Positions 24,598-35,500 of a stretch of 64,000 bases of DNA are shown here, piece after piece. Each line of letters begins with the position of its first letter. The stretch's first letter is position 1. The DNA comes from Ptychodera flava (lineage: Eukaryota; Hemichordata; Enteropneusta; Ptychoderidae). The position numbers and the translations under genes are program-made. The notes beneath the pieces were generated by a model, which saw only the letters and a program-made list of their open reading frames with translations, was not told the origin of the DNA and did not search any database. Location of the stretch: contig NC_091928.1 in NCBI RefSeq assembly GCF_041260155.1, positions 37,579,888 through 37,643,887 on the forward strand, read 5' to 3'.

Positions 24598-26304
24598 TTA
24601 CTTGGTCCACTGTTCTATTATGGCTAGCCATAATTATTTTCTGGTACTTCATCTACTATTACACTTATGCATCATTGTAATTTGGGAGTTGGTTCTGTGT
24701 TCACCCAAAGATTATTTTGTTGTTTGACACACATGAGGATACATGCAAGTGTTATATTTAGAGTCTGTATTATTCGAGATTATTTGTATTGTTACTTCCT
24801 TAACTAGTTCTTTTGTTAAATATCAAAGAACCAGAGAATTACAGTGTGAAGTTATTTCCTCAACTACGAAAAATTTATTATATTACCTTATATAGGGCAC
24901 ATAGCCTCAGTAGGTTCCAGAAGAAATGATCATACATGTCTCTGTGAAATTACATTCATTTCCCTAACAAGAGGACACTGTAGGGACTTTACTAATTTTC
25001 CAATAAAGATTAATTCACATTTACTTTCAATAATCAACATTTTTCAAGCTTTTGGGCACAAATTTGCAAAAAGACTAATTTCTGGGGCAAATAAAATGAC
25101 TTTTGATTTTATTGTATACATTTTATAATCAAACTGGTCTTTCATACAATTCTAATCTTTTACCAAATTTTAACCATAATACCGATATGTCTCTTTGAAA
25201 ATGTGTTATCTTCAGGTTATTTTACTCTTAGAATAAAAATCAGTTTTCCTTGCTGAATATTTCTCACCATGTTTAATGACATTTTTCCTATTTTCTACTA
25301 TTCCAACCAGTTATGAAATAAATAGCAGATCATAAATTTATAGTGACTGTCTCTCCATTAATTCCTTCCTCCTAAAGCATATCAAAGTTATAACGAAACT
25401 GAGAGTTATAGTAACTGTATCAGTCATGCAAATTTCTCTGGTGTGTGTGTGTATCTGCATGTATGTAGTACCCGGTATGTGTGTGTGCGTGTGTATGTAT
25501 GTACCAGTATATACATATGTGTACCGGTACATGTATGTACATATGTATGTATGTAATGTATGTATGTATGTATGTACCAGTATATACCGGTACATATGTG
25601 TAAATGTATGTGCATATGTATGTATGTAATATATGTATGTATGTATGTATACGTATGTATGTGTACATGTACATGTACATTATGTATACCAGTATATGTA
25701 TATTATGTATGGTAAACTTCCCAGAATAATGCTCCTTTTTATTTTAATGCTCCTTTTTATTTTATCTGAAAAGAATGGTCTCCCACTGGCTAATTTTGCT
25801 GGCAAACAAAATGGTTGGGTATTAATAAAAATATTCAAAACATGGCAATTGTTGGTACGTACATTTAGGTGATGCAGATGAACAGGCGGAGGACAATGTT
25901 GCCAGTCTTTTTTCTATTCTCAGAGATACAATTCACTATTCTCTAAATTTTATTGTCAGCCATTCCATTATTTCAACCGATGTATACAATAACCCAATAT
26001 GACGGTACACTGTACCTGTCAATCAAATTTCACAGCAATCTCGAGACTGGTTTCTGAAAACAAAGTATTTTACCTTGGGCAACCCAATGAGTCATCCGGT
26101 CAGAGGTTCCTCAGGTGGAAATTTTTACCAAAAATGTCAAAACAGGAAAGATTTACTGAGAAACCAAAAAGTCTATATTAGTAAATAACAGAGGTTTTCA
26201 CAAACAAGCTATCAAGGCCTGACTACAAGTTGTTCAAGAGTTTTGCAATTTTAACATTTTTCCAGCTAATTTGCATAATTAGGATGAACATGCTCATTTA
26301 TAAA
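24598..26304. other. Intergenic sequence downstream of the archaemetzincin gene
   Basis: This is AT-rich DNA with a degenerate (GTAT)n / (CA)n region at about 25440-25710 that includes several TACCGGTAC-like palindromes. The right-hand part may hold the archaemetzincin 3' UTR; no unambiguous polyadenylation signal was assigned. Confidence 0.5.
25440..25710. repeat. Degenerate (GTAT)n-type microsatellite
   Basis: Interrupted runs of GTAT and GT with scattered ACCGGTAC and TACATGTACATGTACAT segments. Long open frames on both strands here (His/Tyr/Ile-rich) are repeat products. Confidence 0.9.
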
Positions 26305-28048
26305 TCACACTATGTCCCTTCCATCAAGTGTGTTCAGGAACATGGAGCACTTCTCAAGCCACACTATGGCATCAGCCATCTGTTTGGTTGGGAAGTGTAG
26401 CTGAATCAGGCTGCAGATGCTGTGCAAATCGCGGTATCTTGACCTAACGTCAAAACCGAGTGCGTGTTGGAGTTTTCTGAGACAGATGGGACACAGGAAG
26501 AGTGGCTGTGACATTGCTTCTTCAATGGCGCTGCTCTCATTCATTGCACAGTCAAAGAAGACACAGTGTGCCAATCCAAATATATGGCATGTTTCATGAC
26601 TCAGGACCTATAAATACCAAAATAAAAAAGCATTGTAAGGATGGATTATTTTTCAGATTGAGGTGTATGTACAAAATACTGTACTGAATGTATTTGTATC
26701 AAGAACCCAGAGTTCCCTTTAACTGTTGATATTTATGATTTTTATAAAAAAACATTTCAGTTAGCCCGAAATATGTGATATTTCAAATTTACTGATATTT
26801 GAAATTCACAAAGGCTGAGTTGTCTTAACTATATGGGGAAAATACAATTTTCGATTTTCACAAAAGTAGGATGGCGAAACTTTTCCCACACCAAGAGTTT
26901 TAAAATGAGCCCCTACAAGTGGTAGATCAGAAAAGAACTGTAAAAGTTTGCGAGTCTTCATATCTGTCCTGGAGGCCTGTTCTACCAGTACCTTAATCAT
27001 CAGTTTCGATAAATAGCATAATGAAATGAGTACTATGTGTGATTTTCTTTAATTTTCTCTCTGTAATACTGTAATATAAGCTTACCTTCAACAGTCTCCA
27101 CAGTATCTGTCCATCAATGGCAGTGATGTCTGGATCACCGTCAATTTCATTGCCTTTGTAAGTCCTGGGCTCAAAACGACCAAAACTCAAAACTGCACTC
27201 CGATCCTTGTAGGATGCTTCTCCGAGAACAAAGTTCAAATCCTCACTAGGGTACAAGTCTGTCCAAGATATGCCCACCACAAAGTCGTTTTTAGAGTGTT
27301 TTGTCACATGTCTCGTTATTTTTGTGAGGATATCAGACACCAGGATTTGTTTCTTGCCGGTGACTTTGTGATGCCGAGTTGTAAAAGGTAAGTTGTCTAC
27401 GTTCAGTTCATCCAATATTTCAACTCCCATTCCAGCGAAGAAAGCACTAGCGAAGGCTTTGAGCAGGTTAAAAAGAGTTTTATCTCCGAGGCGGAAGTTA
27501 CGTATGAAGTCTGGGAATTCGCCTAGAGGCTGCAAGAACAGAGTTCGATGGCGTTTCTTTGTCCAGGGTAAAGAGGTAAACAATGACCCTATCTCGATTG
27601 CAACTTTCCACTGAGGGAACGTCTGGCGATCGACTAGTGGAATCGGGTCTTTCACGCGAAAAAGTCTCTCGGTTTCTGATTCTTTACCCCGGTCACCACC
27701 CTGATCGGTGCCACTGGAACCGATACATTCCTCCGATAAAAGGAAAAATTTCCTCATTGGTACATCAAATTTGGCTGAATCTAGGGAGCCAACGAGTACT
27801 CGAACGCGATGAGCTCTCTTTTCGAGGGTAGTTTTCCTTCTGCATAAAACGAGTCGACTGAATTCCATAATAATGAACAGCAATACGCAATACCCTACGA
27901 AAATAACATAACCGCACCCGACTAGGTACACGAACGCGACGTACAACGTCAGAACAAACAGTCGGTAAAGCAAGCTGAATGGAGTCCACATACGACGTCG
28001 ATTTTTCAGAAAGTGTAGATTACTGGGACATATACGCTCTACCAACAT
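26305..28048 (-). CDS. AMZ: Archaemetzincin-type zinc metallopeptidase with N-terminal membrane region
   Basis: Exon 1 is 27086-28048 and exon 2 is 26305-26607, joined in phase 0 (421 residues). The donor is AAG|GTAAGC and the acceptor TTTATAG|GTC. Exon 2 opens with VLSHETCHIFGLAHC, the HExxHxxGxxHC zinc motif, followed by the family's Cys pattern (HC-x4-CAM, then CPIC 16 residues on) and LQHALGF. Exon 1 carries ILVSDILTKI, GISWTDLYP, NFVLGEAS and LSFGRFEP, all typical of AMZ1/AMZ2. Residues ~24-69 are strongly hydrophobic, enough for one or two membrane spans, which AMZ proteins do not normally have. An in-frame TGA lies a few codons upstream of the ATG, supporting this start. Known family members are peptidases of unclear physiological role. 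The vertebrate AMZ1/AMZ2 split may not apply here. Confidence 0.93.
26812..26996. mobile_element. Truncated TTAA-ended MITE in archaemetzincin intron
   Basis: A reversed partial relative of the 24233-24597 element, ending CTACCAGTACCTTAA. It sits inside the 478-bp intron of the archaemetzincin gene. Confidence 0.6.
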
Positions 28049-28892
28049 ACTGACTGGCCACAGTTCTCACTTAGTCAACATCTGATGACAGGCACATAGA
28101 CTTATTGCCACGTAAAGTCGGTACGTCGGCAACTTGCCACTCTTACGGGCTTACCGGAAACAGTTCACAGCGTGCCCTCTGTTCGACTTCAAATGACAAA
28201 CCCCTGCAAACTCCAAAATAGGGTTTCTGCTCCACAGTCCCTTCAACACGCCGTGGATCAGTACAAACAAACTAGATGGTCGGATACACATATGTGATGT
28301 GCTATCGACCCTCTTGGATCCTCATTCTTGATCCTTTACGGTTGTACCAGATAGCTCAGCGGCAACGATCCTTCGGTTGTCATCGTCGTCTACGTTGAGC
28401 AACAATGTCAATTTTAGATTCAGAATCAGTTTTAATTCCACTTTATGCTGAACTCGCACGCTGTACTCTCCACTGGGCTTGGGTGGGCGGCATGCGGCAG
28501 TCTTTGATGCTATTCGCTTCAAAGTTGTTCACGATTGGATCAGTGGCGGGAGGGGAAGGACATTTATTTTATTTTGTCAGTGGACAAAATGATAGCATGT
28601 TTTATATCAGAGGGCGGTGAATTTTTGTTTTTTTTCATGTCACAGTAAGGGGCAAAATCATTTGTTGATGGGAGGATACAGAGTAGCCTAACTTTTGTTT
28701 CGGGAAGAGGGTACTGGAGAGTTCTTGTGATGGGAATTTAGAGAGGCACTGGGTAGTTTTGATAAATTGGGGGTGGGGGTCCGGAGAGGGGATTTTAGTG
28801 TGAGGGGAACTGTTCAAACCGACATTATTTTATACTATCATAAGCCCTAAAATTCTACCAATTACATCCAGGAGTCGGATTGAAGTTGGTGA
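28049..28892. other. Upstream region of the archaemetzincin gene
   Basis: It probably includes the 5' UTR and promoter of the minus-strand archaemetzincin gene (28049-28300), which is richer in C+G than its surroundings. No TATA box or other defined element could be assigned. The remainder shows no gene. Confidence 0.4.
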
Positions 28893-31357
28893 CGGATCAT
28901 TAGGTCTTGGGAGGGGGTGGTCACAATGAATTGTGAATTTTTTTTTCAATTGTAACTTTCTTAAAAAAAATTTTTCCTAATGAGAAAAGCTGTGCTAATT
29001 TTTTTTTCTGAGTAAATTTTCAGATTTATATTTTTTTAGTTCGACGCCGTCTGAGGATAAAATGTAATTCCATATCACTAGCGCAAATAAGATTGTATGC
29101 AGTAACCCCAACATACATATGGCCCAGTGATTTATATTTCTGATAGATTTCGCGAAATGTTGCAGATCATCTTGCGCACTGAATGTCCAACAGTAGTGCC
29201 TAATACTGGAAGAGAAGGAAATGAAGAAGTGGTTGAATCAGAGACTGATCTGTGCACAACCAATGACAGTCCATGCATCACTCCTGGTTCTGTAAACTAT
29301 TTTGAACATATGATTCATATAAATGAGACAAATCAGAAAAAAGACAATGTTGGCAATGAGTTTCCCTCTGTAGGATTTATTTACAAGAGGGCGAAGATGT
29401 GGACCAGGTGCAAAGCACCACAAGCGACCGCATAAGCGGTCGAGGGGGAGGTCAGGAGGGGGGTGTCCCCCCTGCCATTGGAGCTTTTAAAAAATAGAGA
29501 TTAAAATGGTGTTATTTGGTGGCACTTGGGGAGTATTTTTTCAGATTACACATCTTCCTCTGGTCTTCTTGCTCCTCAGTAGCTTCCTATAGTTTTGAAA
29601 ATTGATTATTTTGGTTTCCTGGCTTCCCTTTCTACTGCGTGGTGAAATGCCTACATTCACCCTACCAAACATCATGCATATCTTATGATTTACAATTGAT
29701 CAGCTGAGAAGATGTTTGCAAAATATAGTGAAATTTGCACATTTGTGTTTTTTGGGTGGCAATTTTTGCCCTTTTTTGATCAAAACATCTATTTCTCCGT
29801 AGCAGCATGTCCAAATTGATTGGATGTGTATAGATGTGGTGAAATTTCAATACTTGTCTTTTTAGGTCAATTTATGCCATAAATTTATGGTCAAAAAATC
29901 TGTATTCTCTGAAAGGGCTTGTCCAATTTCTTTGAAATTTGCTACATAAGTCATGCTCTTTTTTGTAATGGAAAAATTCTTCAGATAATTGTCATTCAGC
30001 ATTTGCTACACATAACGATTAGTCATGCAGATTTCTTCAGTATTTGCTATAGAGAAACCTTCAAAGTTCAACCCTTTTGTGTGTTTGTGTGTCAGGATTT
30101 GTTGGATAGATGGCATTCTACGTAGTGTATTGTAGAATGTTAAAAAATGTGTTGCTATTGTGTTTAAGGCTGTTTTTTGAGAAAAAAGAACTGAAAATGC
30201 CTTTTTAAAAGCAAAATAATACATAATGACTTGATGTATAGGATAAAGCCCGAGTACGAGGGCTCTTCTGGTATATAAAGCCCAACCCAACGATAAAATG
30301 TCGAGGCCGCAGGCCGAGACATTTTATCGTAGGGTTGGACTTTATATACCAGAAGAGCCAGAGTACGAGGGTTTTATCCGACTTAAAAACTATCGCCCCT
30401 AACTGATATATTTTTGTTTTTAATGTGTTTACGTCAACCGTCCCCTTGTCAATGTAACATGTTTAGGATATGAATTAAAACTTTTATTTGTGAAATAGCC
30501 TTCCAATGTAATGGAACATCCTATAAATGCCCTAGGGCACATTATATAAATGCCCTAGGGCACAGCAGATTTTGTGTTGCAGTGGTTTCCGCTGTGTTAC
30601 CAAATTTGAATATTAAAACGTACCAGATGTCTACAGAATATGACATGTTCACTTTTGATTGGACAGTACTTTACTACGGTGCTGTCATTCGTTTCTGGAA
30701 TTTGGTGACCAAGGCTTTACGAGTAGATAAAACACCCTGAATTGAGCACTCTGATTGGTCAATCAACCGTAGATAGTTTTTAAATGTTGTTTTATCATTA
30801 TTGACGTGTTTCTACTTGTTCACCCATTCTTGCATTCATCATTTCAATAAAATGCTGTGAAAAAAAATGAACCTGATGTGGCATGCATCTTTTCACCTTG
30901 ATCTTAAAAGGCAAATATAACTTTCTGTCTTGACAACCATACCATAGTTTCAATGTTTTACCTAAAGTACCTGCTTGGTTTGTACGTAGGAAACAAGTAG
31001 AAAACAGGCTCTATAATTTTATAATTTTCAAGTGATCAGAATACAAAATTCCTTAAAAGATAAGATGATCACAACTTCCAGTATAAGGGATACAGTCACT
31101 CTAAATGTATACAATAAAATTAAAAATGTGCCTGGAGGATGTACTAAAAATATAGAAAGCTGCTTCCTGTAGGTAAAATCTAACAAAAAATCAAGATTTT
31201 AAAGACTTTTGCAGATTTTTTTTTACACATTTGTATTCTTATTTATTTTTTATTTATTTTGCAAACTAGTTTGAAGATTTTTTTCCTAACTTTCTGCTCT
31301 GAATTTTTTTTCCTTCTGTTTTTGACCACCCCCTCCCAAGATCTAATGGTCCATCCC
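28893..31357. mobile_element. 2.46 kb inverted-repeat element with internal foldback
   Basis: The left end contains CATTAGGTCTTGGGAGGGGG (from 28898) and the right end its inverted partner CCCCCTCCCAAGATCTAATG, with both arms continuing into TGGTCA / TGACCA. Similarity spans about 33 bp. Inside are a GACCGCATAAGCGGTC hairpin (about 29426-29441), a GGAGGGGGGTGTCCCCCCTGCC hairpin region (29453-29476), a ~140-bp foldback (30241-30379) and a duplicated TAAATGCCCTAGGGCAC (30523-30562). No transposase is seen. Confidence 0.7.
30241..30379. repeat. Large foldback (inverted repeat, ~62-bp arms)
   Basis: The left arm runs from GGATAAAGCCC through GGCTCTTCTGGTATATAAAG to GATAAAATGTC; the right arm is its reverse complement with only a few mismatches, ending at TTTTATCC. 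The loop is a short GC palindrome (GGCCGCAGGCC). Each arm carries a TATATAAAG sequence facing outward. In this window it is found once, inside the 28893-31357 element. Confidence 0.9.
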
Positions 31358-32572
31358 TAACACTCAGCTCATATTGACGTGAGAAGAAAGGTTTCTCCCA
31401 GACGGGTTGCACAGAAAACCGAACCAAACAAAAGAAGAAGTCAAAGCAAAGAAAACATATGTAGTTGTAAAGATAGTAACCTGTGGTGCAGTTAGAAACA
31501 AGTGTCCGACTTATCTATTTTTCAGTCCAACCCTAAAATGTTACGGTCGACTTGTCAAACCCAAGATGGACGCGATTGGAACTCAGTGGGATACTTAGAT
31601 ATTGTACTATGTTGATTTAATCAGCAAATTTAAGCTGACATCGACTTTTCTTCTTTTTTTTCTGCAATTCTCTTGTTTTTATGGGTAATTTCTTATATTG
31701 TAACTTTCAGCTATATGGCAGTAACACTTTTGAAAAATTGAACAATAAAAAGATCATATTCTCCCAAATGATTTCCATTCGGGTTTATAGGAGATTCTCG
31801 GAGGGCAAGTCACACAATCACTTAGCGATCGCAGGTATATGTATCTGACATTCGAAGTGTGTCCTCTTCAGTGCCTCTTTTTGCCATGTTTTGTCCCAGC
31901 AACTAGACTGTCAGTCTGATTAAAATCTGCTCATGGCTATCATCACTTTAGGTCATCGCCTAGGCCATTGTCGCGCCTTGGAGCTATCAGTATCACACGC
32001 AGTGGCCTAAAAGATTGAATTATGAAACATTGAATATTGCATCTAGATCAACCACATATTGCTTCTATGAATCAAAACATGGGCCTTGGCCTGCCTCTAA
32101 ACTGTTTGGGTCAGTGTTTCACGCTGCACGTCGGATGAAATTCTGTTACATATCGCTGATACGTCAATGGTGCAACAACCCCGGTGGTGATGTATGCTGC
32201 TGGAGTTTTATGTCCCAACAGTTCATTGACCCCATTAGGTCAACGTGTATTTTGCATATCGATGTCGCGATGTCGTATGTATGCTTCCATACGTTCTTAT
32301 CATTTCAGCCCATCTTCCTTTTGCAAAGATTGAATTAAGGTGTCGATACCTAATAGGGAGAATTAACGATGAAAAGAAGAGACATTGAAGCCATTGAATC
32401 TTTGCATCCGAAAACTATTCGTATTCTTATTTTATTTTGATCTGCTATCATAACCAGGGACAGCACGGTACAGGTATGTGGACTTCGAACTCGTGGAGTA
32501 AATCGTTCTAGGGCTCCAGTTGCTCATTCTCCGAACAACTTAGCGCTGTCAGGTTGTTAGAAAGAAGACATA
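31358..32572. other. Upstream region of the DUF7064-type gene
   Basis: No other gene is recognised. The final few hundred bases should hold the promoter and 5' UTR of the plus-strand gene starting at 32573. Short open frames at 31407-31598 and 32015-32338 have no family resemblance. Confidence 0.4.
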
Positions 32573-35500
32573 ATGTTGTGTTTTATTTTCTGTAGTATCG
32601 TGTTCTTGTATTTCTTGAGAAATCTTTATCTGCCAGAACCTGTCGCGCTGTACGGTCAGTACGCGCAGCCCGGTCCGTGGTATTGGGAGAAACGTGGAAT
32701 ATTTTTGCTGCTTCTGAAGCTCAGAAAATGGCGGGCGGAGAGGGACCAGCAAAAAGCGTCCGGTGGAGGGGCCGGATATGGAGTACGTTCAAAGAGCAAT
32801 GTTGCAGAGATGGAATGTGCGCAGAAGCTACCTAGCACACCAAAGGTAATGTCCAAATCTCGATTGCATTCCGGTATTTTGTCGTAAGTTTATACAGGCA
32901 GACACTGACGACCGCCCCCCCCCCCCTCCGTTATTTGCGTTCTGAGTTAGGGAATACTCTGCAAAAGTTTTGCGTCATAGCAAACCGCAATAAGTTGTTG
33001 TTATTTTAATCCATTTTAATAGGTGTGCTGTGGTGCAAAGAGATGGCAGAAAAATTATCATGGCTAGACAGCTATCTTATGAGAAATGTAGTGACCCCCT
33101 GGTCTTTGTATTACTTATATTATCTTTTTACAATCATGAAGTGCAATTTCATTGCTTTGATAGGGGCACAGGGTGTTATGATTTGATCATGATATTTTTT
33201 GGTATGCTATAGTTTGTTGAAAGTTCCACTCATAATTATTCTACTTGTACACACAATTATTTGCAAACATTGTAACTTTACAAATGTTTTGAATAATTCA
33301 ATAAATTTGATTTCACCTCCATACAAGCAACTCATTCTCCCATTCATTACAAGTTTGCTGATGATTTTGAATGTGACGATATTGAACTCCTGACAACTTT
33401 CAATAGCGACAACGCTGCTGTCTCATACTGTAAATTTTACAGTAAGTCTGTGATCAGGGGTTTGAGTCCACAGTTCATTGTCCAATCACAAGAGATTAAA
33501 GGTCACCCACCCAGCCTTCAGCTAAACAAACACATAAAGATTGCATATTTAGCTCAGATTGCAATTTGGGTATAAATGTCAAAGACAAAGTAAAGAGGAC
33601 AGATTTTTAAGTTTTTAAAATTTTTCAATTCTTTGCTGGCCAGTGCAATAAGTTGTTCAGAGTCTTTTTGAAACTTATTTCAGAAACAAAGCTTTTACTG
33701 TCTTGTTTGTATGAAAATTAACGTTTCAATGTTTTCTACCATACAATCAAGACAGAGAATGGTGAAAAGTTTGATGACATTAGATTTCTGATCAGAAGTA
33801 TTTCTTTTATCCTTGGACTAATTGCACAGATATCCCTTATTTTTATTCCCAATTCAGCAACAGAGAATATAATTAACCCTTTGAGCGCCAAAATCAATTT
33901 TTCTCACCTTAAGAAAATACACGCCACTTAATTTTTTTCAGATTTTGTTAAAATTTTGATAACAAACTGTAGCCAATGAAATGTGATGTCCATTTGATCC
34001 AAAATTATCAAAAAATTACAGAAAAATTCATAAAAGTTTGTTAAAATGTTGCACTAAAATTTTGGCGGGGAAAAATTACAGCACTCAAAGGTTAAAAACA
34101 TCCTTTTGTAAACTTCATATTGCCGTCATGTCCTGATGTGTACTGGTATATCAAAATCCAGTTGGGAATGAAAGCATTTAAAGCCCCAGTGCTGCTAACT
34201 TTTGATGATAATTTCACCATTTTTATTTTGAATGTGAATCATAATTCCTTGTTCTTCGCCCAAAAGAATGTTGATACACACAGTATCCAGCTTGTCAACT
34301 CAGCCCCTATGGTTGTAAAGTGCATTATTATTGTGGTCCAGACTAGAATTCAAATGTAAACAATATTCATGCATTTTACACATGTAGACGCTAAGTTGAC
34401 AAGCTAAATAGTGGGTGTTTCAACATTCTTTGGGGAGTAGAATAAGAAGTTGCAATTGATCTATAAAGTAAAAATAGTGAAAAAAACCATCGAAAGTTAG
34501 CAGCACTGGGGCTTTAAGTGAAACCTTTATAACACTTACCGGTATATCTCAAAACAGTCATGAATGACTTATCAAGTTTCTCAATTTTCAACTCTTAACT
34601 CTACTTCCTTTCCACACATGGATATACTTACCCTATAGGCTGTTGATGCTGTGTATTTCAATGGATCCAATGAAAATGGTGCTTACATTGTCACTGCATT
34701 GTCCAGAAGACCAAAGAATGTGGCCCAGATTGTGCTCTTCCTGAACATTCCAGAGGTGGGTTTGTTCCAACTTCCGGAGCATCCGGATTCCACCGTGTAT
34801 GAATGTGATCCTGACGCTCATGATGCAGGAGGATTGAAGTTGAAGTGCACCACTCCAATGAAGGAATGGAAAATTGAATATGATGGCAAACTTAGGCAAG
34901 TCTTCCTGAAAATGAACTTTTTTCTGTACTCACCCATACATTTGAAAGTTTAAATGTTGTTGCTGAGAGAGCACAACTGTACAGTATCATAAATGTTATA
35001 ATCTGTAAGGAACCTAGTTTGTTTGGTAAGATATTTGCAATGTGGTTCATTTTGTGGAAATTACCACACTACATTTTTCCATTTGAACGATTCCACCTTA
35101 TTATCAAATTTATCTAACACTAACAGGAAATTTATGTAGATGATAAAAAGTTGAATTGAGAAAATAGATCAACAACATCTGACATGTACGTCCAGTAATG
35201 TGAGAACGAGGGATTGAGAAACTTTCAAAGGAGCATTTAAAAAGTTAGCTCTGCGTGGTAGGGCTGTGTGTGTATATACAGTGGGAGACTGTATAACGCC
35301 GATAACACAGCCCTGCCATGCAGAGCTATTAAAAAGTGCACCCAATATGCATTTGTGATGTAATGTCTGGTATTTTGCAGAAGTAATGGTATCAGAAACA
35401 ACATCCTCAATTATATATGAACAAAGATGCATGCATGATCAAGAATATATTGATTACATTTCATACATTTCATTGTTTTCCTATTCCTCCAACCAAAGTT

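Noticed and set aside
25338-25680. His/Tyr/Thr-rich open frames
   Set aside because: They are products of the degenerate (GTAT)n repeat, open in several frames at once.
29127-29435. 102-codon open frame near a transposon-like motif
   Set aside because: It lies inside the 28893-31357 inverted-repeat element and shows no recognisable domain; it cannot be called a transposase from what is visible.
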